DNA of 6,051 nucleotides, taken from Gammaproteobacteria bacterium. Its GTDB lineage: Bacteria; Pseudomonadota; Gammaproteobacteria; UBA6429; Thiohalophilaceae. Positions 1 through 6,051 of this stretch are shown piece after piece. Under the pieces are notes generated by a model. It saw nothing but the letters and a program-made list of their open reading frames with translations, was not told the DNA's origin and ran no database searches. Position numbers and translations under genes: made by a program. The stretch covers positions 1 through 6,051 of the forward strand of contig DRJN01000268.1 in NCBI GenBank assembly GCA_011052165.1, read 5' to 3'. The stretch's first letter is position 1. The number at the start of each line of letters is the position of its first letter.

Positions 1-536
1 CCCTGACCGGTTATCCACAGGGTCTGCCAAGCTGGGAAATTCAGGGCGGCGCAGAGGCTCTGAAGGATATTTGTTTTTGGCGTGAGTATGATGAGATCCT
101 GAAAGGCTTTATCGATTTCTATCGCACCTTTTTCTCCCAGGTTTCGACCCGTAATGCGCCGATTCCGAAAGACGCGTATTTCCCCAAACAGATTGAACAC
201 ACTCTCTTGTTCAACAATGATTTCCTCAAGATCGCCAAGAAGGTCAGGGATATCTGTATTACCGATGCCAGGTATGCCAACTCGATTCGCTGGCAGGCAG
301 CTTTTAAGCAACTGATCTATCGTAATGATGAAGGCAAGCTGATCGTGACCATCAGTCAGAACTCGATCGGCAATGCCATTACTGAATTGCTGGGTGTGGT
401 GGTGAAACGCATTCCGGATGCTAAAGCCTATGAAAAACAGGAACCGGCACTCATCGAGAAACTCCTCGAAGTCAGACAACGGCTCATCGAAGCCGATCTG
501 GGCACGGGAATTGGAACCGGATATTGGCCTGGATAG
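1..536 (+). CDS. Unidentified protein, 3' end only (start lies before the window)
   Basis: The frame is open from the first complete codon at position 3 and stops at TAG 534-536, giving 177 visible residues. No ATG occurs in frame in the visible part, so the true start lies upstream; the TTG at 207 is simply a leucine codon. The visible protein looks soluble, with no membrane segment or signal-like stretch. It is mixed in charge and rich in aromatic residues early on (FWREYDEILKGFIDFYRTFF). Near the end is a helix rich in Glu, Lys and Leu (EKQEPALIEKLLEVRQRLIE), then a short glycine-rich tail ending GTGIGTGYWPG. I do not recognise the family or any catalytic motif. It is a real gene by its long open frame and by codon use like that of its neighbours. 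The 45-base gap to the nuclease gene on the same strand makes co-transcription possible but does not prove a shared role. Confidence 0.82.
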   Translation, partial: LTGYPQGLPSWEIQGGAEALKDICFWREYDEILKGFIDFYRTFFSQVSTRNAPIPKDAYFPKQIEHTLLFNNDFLKIAKKVRDICITDARYANSIRWQAAFKQLIYRNDEGKLIVTISQNSIGNAITELLGVVVKRIPDAKAYEKQEPALIEKLLEVRQRLIEADLGTGIGTGYWPG

Positions 537-543
537 TAGTATA

Positions 544-576
544 CTGCACCTGATTTCGACTCCAGACAGGGTGCAG
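544..576 (+). repeat. Inverted repeat (possible hairpin) just before the AddB-like gene
   Basis: The arms CTGCACC (544-550) and GGTGCAG (570-576) are perfectly complementary. Two more pairs (551-552 with 567-568) can form if G569 is bulged, leaving a loop of about 14 bases. No T-run follows, so this is not a convincing intrinsic terminator for the upstream gene. The right arm covers the purine-rich stretches AGGG (568-571) and AGGG (575-578), the only Shine-Dalgarno candidates for the GTG start at 582. If it folds in mRNA it could limit translation of the nuclease gene. That role is inference; only the complementarity is seen. Confidence 0.4.
568..571 (+). promoter_or_regulatory. Weak ribosome-binding site candidate for the AddB-like gene
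   Basis: AGGG ends ten bases before the GTG at 582, an acceptable though slightly long spacing. A second AGGG at 575-578 is too close to the start to work well. Together with the GTG start codon and the overlapping inverted repeat, this suggests modest translation initiation. Confidence 0.35.
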
Positions 577-581
577 GGCAG

Positions 582-3317
582 GTGCTTGAACCGCAGGTCA
601 TTACACAGACTGAACTTTTTAAAGGTCTTCAGCAGGGTGCCTGTCTACTGACGGGCAACCTTCGCCTTTCCCGTTTTATCAGTCAAAACTTTGCCCGCCA
701 TACGGCCGCCCGTGAGCAGACTGTCTGGCTCACGCCTGTCATTATGCCATTGCAAAACTGGCTGGATCAGGCGCGGGAAACCTTGCTGATCAACGGGGCG
801 ATTGAAGCGGAAATAGTCTTGAATGCGCAGCAGGAAGCGCTGTTATGGGAAGATATCATTCGTCATTCTTCCGAAGGCGAAGCCCTGTTACGCCCTCATG
901 CCACCGCTCGCCAGGTGCAGCAGGCCTGGCAATTATTGCATGCCTGGCGGCTTGAAAATTCAGCCGATGTCCCTGAGCTGAATGAAGATGCTCGCGCCTT
1001 CCTCAACTGGTCTACGCAATTTCGGGCTTGTTGTAAAGCCAACCGCTGGCTTTCTTCGGCTCAGATTCCGAAACAACTGGCGAAGGCATTTGCCCATGAA
1101 AATCCCTTTACCGGGCAAACCATTCTACTGGCCGGCTTTGATGAACTTACTCCCCAGCAACAGTATTTGTTTGCAACCCTGCATGAGTCAGGCTGCGAAA
1201 TTCGCTGGATAGTGCCTGAAGACCGGGAGGCTGACTGTGTACTCGTCGAATGCGCTGACGAGCGCGATGAGATTAACACTATGGCGCGCTGGCTCCGGCA
1301 GCATCTCACGAAAACCCCCGAGGCATTGATTGCTGTTGTCGTGCCCAATCTGGAACAGCGGCGCGGGGTTATCATTCGGGAATTGTCATCCATACTCTCG
1401 AGCGCGCCATTCACACCGTCAAACATCTCCGCGCCCCTGTTTAATATTTCTCTGGGGCAGCCATTAAGCCAGTATCCACTGATACAGGCGGCCTTTCATG
1501 TACTGGCCCTGAGCAGGCAACGGGTTGATCTGAACACTGCCAGCGCCTTGTTGCTGTCGCCTTTTATAGCGGGCTGGGAAAGCGAATACCAGCAGCGTGC
1601 GCTGCTGGACCGGCGTCTGCGGGAAACCGCTGAGCCACAGGTATCCCTTAAGACGCTGATCTTTTTTGCGGCGCAGGACACCCAGCCCTGGCACTGCCCG
1701 GTACTGGCCAAGCATCTTCGTGCGCTAAGCCCTGTTATTGATTCGTTACCCGCTCGGGATCTGCCCAGACACTGGGTAGAACGGTTTTCCCGTTATCTAA
1801 ATACGGCTGGCTGGTCGATCGGGCGCAGCCTCTGCAGTGAAGAATATCAGACTCACAGAGCCTGGCAGGAACTGCTGACTGCCTTTGCCCGGCTTGATCT
1901 CATTGGCGGGCAACTGAGCAGTGGAGCGATGAGCGCGCAACAGGCGCTGGGGCATTTGCGCCAGTTGACGAATGAGCAAACCTTCCAGCCGGAATCGCCT
2001 GACGCCGGGGTGCAGGTATTGGGTTTATACGAGGCCAGTGGTCTACAGTTCGATGCCCTGTGGTTGATGGGGATGAGTGATAATGTCTGGCCGGCAACCA
2101 CAGGCCCAAATCCTTTTATTTCCCTGGCGCTGCAACGTCAGCATGAGATGCCGCATGCGACGGCGACACGCGAGCTGGCGGTAGCGCGTAAACTGACCCG
2201 GCGTCTGCTGGCCAGCGCCGGGACCATCGTGCTCAGTTACCCGGCGAGCGGAGTGGGAGCCGAATCTTTGCGTCCCAGTTCACTGTTTAATAAATTACCT
2301 CGGCAGGCGCCGTCTGCCCTGGCGCTTTGGCAGGAACCGAGCTGGCGGGATCTTATTCATACTCAGCAGCAACGGGAATTGTTGACCGAAGACGTTGCGC
2401 CAACGATAGAACTCCTGCATGAAAAGACAGGCGGTGGCAGCAGCATCATTCGTCTGCAATCTAACTGTCCGTTCAGGGCCTTTGCCGAGCTGCGGCTGGC
2501 AGCACGTCCCTTTGCAACGGTGGATATTGGTCTGGATCCGATGTCGCGCGGAACGCTGCTCCATCGGGTGCTGGAACTTGTCTGGGATACGCTTGAAACA
2601 CAGGCCTGCCTGTTAAAATTAAATGATAATGCTCTGCATCAACTGGTTGAAGATATGTCGCGTCTTGCCATTCGGGAAACGCAGCAAGCATTGCCGCAAC
2701 AATTTTCAGGTGAATATCTGAAGCTGGAGAAGCAACGGCTGCAACGCTATGCCCTGAACTGGTTGGAGATTGAAAAACAACGTACACCTTTCCAGGTGCT
2801 GGAAACCGAACAATTACTGGAAACACAGATCAGCGGCGTGCCGATTCGACTGAAACTGGATCGGCTGGATAAGCTGGAAGATGGGCGTCTTCTGGTGATC
2901 GATTACAAAACCGGGCAGGTAGCGGCCAGTCAGTGGTTTGGCGCGCGCCCGGAAGAACCCCAGTTGCCACTGTATGCCAGTGTGATACAGGGATCGCTGG
3001 CGGGGATTCTGTTTGCCCAGTTGCACGCTAAAGAACTGAGCTTCAAGGGGATTTGCGAAGAGTCTGACCTGGTCCCCAAAGTAAAGGGCTATGAGGGTAT
3101 GAAGCAGACTCGGGAGATGGCATCCTGGACAGCCGTGCTGGCGAACTGGAAAACCACGGTCGAAAAACTAGGTGCGGATTTTAGAACCGGCCTGGCCGAT
3201 GTCGATCCCTTAAAGCCCGGCGAAACCTGCCGCTACTGTGAGTTGAGCAGCCTCTGCCGAATCCATGAACAACGTCAGGATCAGAATCAGGAAAAAACCG
3301 GGGAAACCGGATCATGA
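582..3317 (+). CDS. AddB-like PD-(D/E)XK nuclease, double-strand break repair ("probable DNA repair protein" family)
   Basis: This complete 911-residue protein is the probable nuclease partner of the helicase encoded next. The start is GTG 582: the frame has stops at 534 and 537 and no earlier start codon, and the family's N-terminal block follows shortly (LLTGNLRLSR, residues 22-31, then TPVIMPLQNWL at 51-61). The body resembles a superfamily 1 helicase that has lost its motor: I see no P-loop. Degenerate counterparts remain, such as LLAGFDELTPQQ (182-193), IAVVVPNL (250-257) and the block at 477-504 that starts VQVLGLYEASGLQFD and ends DNVWP. The C-terminal nuclease is intact by motif: GTLLHRVLE with H661, D760 in LKLDRLD, D774 and K776 in VIDYKTG, and Q794 in EPQLPLY. 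Cysteines C629, C883, C886 and C892 (last three spaced C-x2-C-x5-C) match the iron-sulphur nuclease domain of AddB. The length fits the roughly 900-residue proteobacterial family related to AddB. Its stop overlaps the helicase start. Expected role: resection of DNA ends in the cytoplasm. No symbol is given because this family is distinct from Bacillus AddB. Confidence 0.95.
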   Translation: MLEPQVITQTELFKGLQQGACLLTGNLRLSRFISQNFARHTAAREQTVWLTPVIMPLQNWLDQARETLLINGAIEAEIVLNAQQEALLWEDIIRHSSEGEALLRPHATARQVQQAWQLLHAWRLENSADVPELNEDARAFLNWSTQFRACCKANRWLSSAQIPKQLAKAFAHENPFTGQTILLAGFDELTPQQQYLFATLHESGCEIRWIVPEDREADCVLVECADERDEINTMARWLRQHLTKTPEALIAVVVPNLEQRRGVIIRELSSILSSAPFTPSNISAPLFNISLGQPLSQYPLIQAAFHVLALSRQRVDLNTASALLLSPFIAGWESEYQQRALLDRRLRETAEPQVSLKTLIFFAAQDTQPWHCPVLAKHLRALSPVIDSLPARDLPRHWVERFSRYLNTAGWSIGRSLCSEEYQTHRAWQELLTAFARLDLIGGQLSSGAMSAQQALGHLRQLTNEQTFQPESPDAGVQVLGLYEASGLQFDALWLMGMSDNVWPATTGPNPFISLALQRQHEMPHATATRELAVARKLTRRLLASAGTIVLSYPASGVGAESLRPSSLFNKLPRQAPSALALWQEPSWRDLIHTQQQRELLTEDVAPTIELLHEKTGGGSSIIRLQSNCPFRAFAELRLAARPFATVDIGLDPMSRGTLLHRVLELVWDTLETQACLLKLNDNALHQLVEDMSRLAIRETQQALPQQFSGEYLKLEKQRLQRYALNWLEIEKQRTPFQVLETEQLLETQISGVPIRLKLDRLDKLEDGRLLVIDYKTGQVAASQWFGARPEEPQLPLYASVIQGSLAGILFAQLHAKELSFKGICEESDLVPKVKGYEGMKQTREMASWTAVLANWKTTVEKLGADFRTGLADVDPLKPGETCRYCELSSLCRIHEQRQDQNQEKTGETGS
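1589..1608. repeat. 20-base palindrome inside the AddB-like gene
   Basis: CCAGCAGCG (1589-1597) and CGCTGCTGG (1600-1608) are perfectly complementary around a two-base centre, TG. As RNA this could form an eight-pair GC-rich stem with a GTGC loop. It lies wholly in coding sequence (codons for QQRALLD, around residues 337-343) and is not followed by a T-run. It may be chance, since Leu and Gln codons favour such patterns. Confidence 0.5.
3300..3306 (+). promoter_or_regulatory. Purine-rich ribosome-binding candidate for the helicase gene
   Basis: GGGGAAA lies in the last codons of the nuclease gene, ending seven bases before the ATG at 3314. It is the best Shine-Dalgarno-like stretch near this start, although it is not a strong match to AGGAGG. 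Because the start overlaps the upstream stop, re-initiation by ribosomes finishing the nuclease gene may matter more than this site. Confidence 0.4.
3314..3317 (+). other. ATGA stop/start overlap coupling nuclease and helicase genes
   Basis: The helicase ATG (3314-3316) shares its last two bases with the nuclease stop TGA (3315-3317), a four-base overlap. Such junctions commonly give translational coupling, which would help keep the two subunits in matched amounts. The overlap is seen directly; coupling is inferred. Confidence 0.9.
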
Positions 3318-6051
3318 GTGCCTATTCGCCTCCCGTCGATCAGGCGGTGCGTGAACAGGCGCTGGATCCGCGCCATTCATTTATCGTCCAGGCACCGGCC
3401 GGTTCGGGTAAAACCGGCCTTTTGATCCAGCGCTATCTGAAACTTTTGAGTTGCGTGCAACGGCCAGAGTCCATCGTGGCCATTACCTTTACCCGCAAGG
3501 CCGCCAGTGAAATGCAGGCGCGTATTCTGCGCGCATTGCAGCAGGCGCGGGATTTTCCTGAGCCGGATGCAGACTATGAAAAAGTCACCTGGCGTTTGGC
3601 TCACAAAGCGCTGCAGCAGGATCAGGCGCAGGGCTGGTCGTTGCTGGATAATCCGGGGTGCCTGCGGATTCAGACCTTTGATTCGTTCTGTAGCAAGCTT
3701 GCTGCGCAAATGCCCTTGCTCTCCAGTTTTGGCGCCGCACCCAGTGTGGTTGAAGAGAGTCGCCGACTCTATCTACAAGCGGCTGAATCCACCCTCGCTC
3801 AACTCGAAAACAAGGCTGAGAGTGCGCAGCATATCGCCGTTTTACTGGACCATCTGGACAATCGTCTGGATAATTTGCGTGAGCTGCTCGCCGATATGCT
3901 GGCGCGCCGCGATCAATGGTTGCGGCATGTGGCGAATCCGGACGATCCCCGCCTCGAACGCGGTAATATCGAACAGGCTTTGCAAAATATAGTGGTGGAC
4001 GCGCTGTTGCGTCTGGTCCAGAGCCTGTCCCAAATTCTATCGCTGGAACAGGCTGATGAGCTGTTAATCCTGCTGCGCTTTGCAGCCGGTCATTGTGCCG
4101 GTGATGCGCTTATTGCGAGCTGCCGGGATATTGAAGTTCTGCCGCAAGCCCGACTTGAGACGCTAACACAATGGCAGGCTATTGCTGAACTGTTGCAGAC
4201 CAGAGAAGGAAGCTGGCGCAAACGCATCACCGTTTCCCAGGGCTTCCCTGCGCCGAGCAGTAGCCGGAATAAAGAAGAAAAAGCACAGTTGGCCGAAATG
4301 AAGGAACGCATGCAGGACTTATTACAGGCCCTGTCCGAAAATGAAGATTTTCGTAAGCGACTGGCGAGCCTGGAAAATCTACCGGCAACCCATTATAACG
4401 ATCATGAATGGGAAATTCTTAACGCCCTGTTTGCATTGCTGCCCTATTCAGTCGCGCATCTGCGCCTGATATTTCAGGAACAGGGCGAAGTGGACTTCAC
4501 GGAAATTTCACTACGGGCAATCCAGGCGTTGGGGCAGGGGGATGCGCCAAGCGATCTGGCCCTGAAGCTGGATTACCAGATTCAGCATTTGTTGGTGGAC
4601 GAGTTTCAGGATACCTCGATCAATCAGTATGCATTGATCAAAAATTTGATCGCGGGTTGGGAGGAAAACGATGGGCGTAGTCTTTTTCTGGTAGGCGATC
4701 CCATGCAATCTATTTACCGTTTTCGTGAAGCTGAAGTCGGCCTGTTTCTGGAAACCTGTCAGTCAGGACTGGCGCATAAAAAACTGGACTTTCTGCAACT
4801 ACAGGTAAATTTCAGATCCTGCAAAAACATCATCGACTGGGCGAATGAACAGTTTCCGGATATTTTACCGGCGCAGAATGATCCGGTTAGCGGCGCAGTC
4901 AGCTATACCGCTTCGGTTGCAGCAAAAGCAGCAACATCTGAACAGGCTGTCAACCTACATACGTGTATTGGCCGCGATGATCGGGCAGAGGCGAAAAAGA
5001 TCATGGCTATCATTCGCACTACCCCGGCAGAGCAGAATATGGCTGTTCTGGTGCGCAACCGCAGTCATCTGCTAGCGATCAGCCAACAGCTTCGGGAGCA
5101 GGGGATTCGCTTTCAGGCGGTAGATATCGAGGCACTGGTCGATCGTCCCGTGGTGCAGGATCTTCTGGCCCTGACCCGGGCCTTGTGGCATCCGGCAGAT
5201 CGGATTGCCTGGCTGTCGATATTACGCGCCCCCTTCTGTGGCTTAAGTCTGTTAGATCTGCACCGCTTGTGCGTAAACGAGAAAGCGCGAACGCTCCTGG
5301 ATCTATTGCATGATGATGCTCGATTGACTGCGCTGACGGAAGACGGACAACAACGCATTCAGCGCGTACACCCTATTCTGGAGCAGGCCGTGCAGAACCG
5401 GGCACGGCAGAATCTACGCTGCTGGGTAGAACATACCTGGCTGGCTCTGGGCGGCCCCGCCTGCCTGCTGAAGGATACTGAGCGGGTGGATGCGGAGGAA
5501 TTCTTTTTTCTGCTTGAAGAGCTGGATAGCCGTGTCGAGGCAGAAGTCATATCTGAATTGCAGGAACGGGTAGAAAGACTGTATGCAAAACCGGATACCG
5601 GTGCAGACGGTCGCTTGCAGTTGATGACGATTCACAAGGCCAAGGGACTGGAGTTTGATACGGTAATCATTCCCGGTCTGGGAAAAGCACCTAAAGCGGA
5701 CAGTACACATTTGCTTTACTGGCTGGAACAGCCGGGTGTATACGGCGATACGGATCTGTTGTTTGGGCCGATCACATCAGCCCAGGGCGAGCACAACAAA
5801 ACGGCTGACTATATTCAGGCGCTGGAAACAGATAAAAAATACTTTGAGAATGCACGCCTGCTCTATGTGGCCGTGACACGGGCAAAACAGCAACTGCATT
5901 TGTTTGCCCATACCGAGACGGATAGTCACAACGATTTACGTCAGCCAGGCAGAAATACCTTACTCGCCAGTCTCTGGCCTGTAGTCGCTAACTCGTTTCA
6001 AGAGCAGCTTGAAAAACAAAGGGTACAGCAGGAGACTGATTCAGAGGCAGA
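3314..6051 (+). CDS. AddA-like UvrD/Rep superfamily 1 DNA helicase, 3' end cut off by the window
   Basis: Translation from ATG 3314 stays open to the window end, giving 912 residues and no stop. The helicase motifs are in order: P-loop APAGSGKT (27-34, K33), motif Ia ITFTRKAASEM (57-67), TFDSFC (121-126), Walker B with DEFQDTS (LLVDEFQDTS 426-435, D429/E430), motif III VGDPMQSIYRFR (460-471), motif IV QVNFRS (497-502), motif V MTIHKAKGLEFD (771-782) and motif VI LLYVAVTRAK (849-858, R856). All key ATPase residues are present, so the protein should be an active ATP-driven translocase and helicase, by family 3' to 5'. About 300 residues lie between TFDSFC and Walker B (domain 1B), a large insertion as in AddA and RecB compared with plain UvrD. 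The ATGA overlap with the nuclease gene implies one transcript and a joint complex for end resection. Relatives are usually about 1,100 residues or more, so roughly 200 are missing, including any C-terminal nuclease domain. Exact subfamily (AddA or RecB-like) is less certain than the helicase call. Confidence 0.95.
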   Translation, partial: MSAYSPPVDQAVREQALDPRHSFIVQAPAGSGKTGLLIQRYLKLLSCVQRPESIVAITFTRKAASEMQARILRALQQARDFPEPDADYEKVTWRLAHKALQQDQAQGWSLLDNPGCLRIQTFDSFCSKLAAQMPLLSSFGAAPSVVEESRRLYLQAAESTLAQLENKAESAQHIAVLLDHLDNRLDNLRELLADMLARRDQWLRHVANPDDPRLERGNIEQALQNIVVDALLRLVQSLSQILSLEQADELLILLRFAAGHCAGDALIASCRDIEVLPQARLETLTQWQAIAELLQTREGSWRKRITVSQGFPAPSSSRNKEEKAQLAEMKERMQDLLQALSENEDFRKRLASLENLPATHYNDHEWEILNALFALLPYSVAHLRLIFQEQGEVDFTEISLRAIQALGQGDAPSDLALKLDYQIQHLLVDEFQDTSINQYALIKNLIAGWEENDGRSLFLVGDPMQSIYRFREAEVGLFLETCQSGLAHKKLDFLQLQVNFRSCKNIIDWANEQFPDILPAQNDPVSGAVSYTASVAAKAATSEQAVNLHTCIGRDDRAEAKKIMAIIRTTPAEQNMAVLVRNRSHLLAISQQLREQGIRFQAVDIEALVDRPVVQDLLALTRALWHPADRIAWLSILRAPFCGLSLLDLHRLCVNEKARTLLDLLHDDARLTALTEDGQQRIQRVHPILEQAVQNRARQNLRCWVEHTWLALGGPACLLKDTERVDAEEFFFLLEELDSRVEAEVISELQERVERLYAKPDTGADGRLQLMTIHKAKGLEFDTVIIPGLGKAPKADSTHLLYWLEQPGVYGDTDLLFGPITSAQGEHNKTADYIQALETDKKYFENARLLYVAVTRAKQQLHLFAHTETDSHNDLRQPGRNTLLASLWPVVANSFQEQLEKQRVQQETDSEA
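3397..3423 (+). repeat. GC-rich hairpin followed by four T, within the helicase P-loop codons
   Basis: GGCCGGTT (3397-3404) and AACCGGCC (3412-3419) are perfectly complementary with a seven-base loop, and TTTT (3420-3423) follows at once. The layout is that of a short intrinsic terminator, although the T-run is short. It lies about 80 bases after the helicase start and is made of codons for residues 28-37, including K33 and T34 of the P-loop. Translating ribosomes would normally prevent it folding. It might act only when translation of the helicase gene fails, or it may be a by-product of the conserved protein motif. Confidence 0.45.

Noticed and set aside
207..536. A shorter version of the first gene starting at TTG 207
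   Set aside because: The same frame is open all the way back to the window edge with coding-like content and there is no good ribosome-binding site before 207, so the gene starts upstream.
511..545. Possible promoter: TTGGAA at 511 and TATACT at 540
   Set aside because: TATACT resembles a -10 box, but the gap of 23 bases is too long and no -35-like hexamer sits at 16-18 bases. The transcript start would also cut off the left arm of the inverted repeat.
418..651. A 77-codon plus-strand frame bridging the end of the first gene and the start of the nuclease gene
   Set aside because: It is out of frame with both real genes, its product is a low-information Ser/Arg/Asn-rich string, and it would overlap two well-supported genes.
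2473..2826. A 117-codon minus-strand frame opposite the nuclease gene
   Set aside because: It lies fully opposite conserved nuclease motifs, shows no domain, and long antisense frames are common in genes of this composition. The other minus-strand frames were dropped for the same reason.
3507..3992. A 161-codon plus-strand frame inside the helicase gene
   Set aside because: It is a shifted reading of the helicase, whose own frame carries conserved motifs before and after this stretch; the product is Arg/Cys/Trp-rich and unlike a real protein.
4591..4598. GTTGGTGG, one base from the E. coli Chi site GCTGGTGG
   Set aside because: It encodes part of the conserved Walker B strand of the helicase, and hotspot sequences differ between organisms, so E. 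coli Chi need not apply.
4918..4938. Short GCAGCAA-AGCAGCAA repeat, possible microsatellite
   Set aside because: Only two imperfect copies, encoding an Ala-rich linker between helicase motif IV and the next conserved block; no sign of a variable repeat.

Overview
The window holds three genes on the plus strand, packed tightly with almost no non-coding DNA. It looks like chromosomal DNA of a proteobacterium, most likely gamma or beta. The reason is the gene pair that fills it: an AddB-like nuclease of about 900 residues followed at once by a UvrD/Rep-type helicase with the 'APAGSGKT' P-loop. From general knowledge, this pairing occurs in beta- and gammaproteobacteria. Species cannot be named from this sequence alone. 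Base composition and codon use look even across the window, with no sign of recent transfer.

Layout: (1) Positions 1-536 are the 3' end of an open reading frame that starts before the window; I do not recognise the product. (2) Positions 537-581 are a 45-base gap with two consecutive stop codons at its start and an imperfect inverted repeat reaching into the probable ribosome-binding region of the next gene. (3) Positions 582-3317 encode a complete 911-residue AddB-like protein: a degenerate helicase-like body without a P-loop, then a C-terminal PD-(D/E)XK nuclease with the four cysteines of an iron-sulphur nuclease domain. (4) From 3314 to the window end lies the first 912 codons of an AddA-like superfamily 1 helicase in which the seven main helicase motifs that I looked for are all present. 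Its start overlaps the stop of the nuclease gene in an ATGA junction. Its C-terminal part, where a second nuclease domain would sit, is cut off.

The two large proteins very probably form one helicase-nuclease complex that resects double-strand DNA ends for homologous recombination, the job done by RecBCD in E. coli and AddAB in Bacillus. The helicase subunit would provide the motor and the AddB-like subunit a nuclease. Whether the upstream gene takes part is unknown.

I see no new type of biological system here. The points worth a second look are the unidentified upstream gene, a terminator-like hairpin built from the P-loop codons of the helicase gene, the hairpin before the nuclease gene, and a 20-base palindrome inside the nuclease gene. 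No tRNA, rRNA, CRISPR array, insertion sequence or prophage gene was found. No gene-free stretch longer than 45 bases exists.
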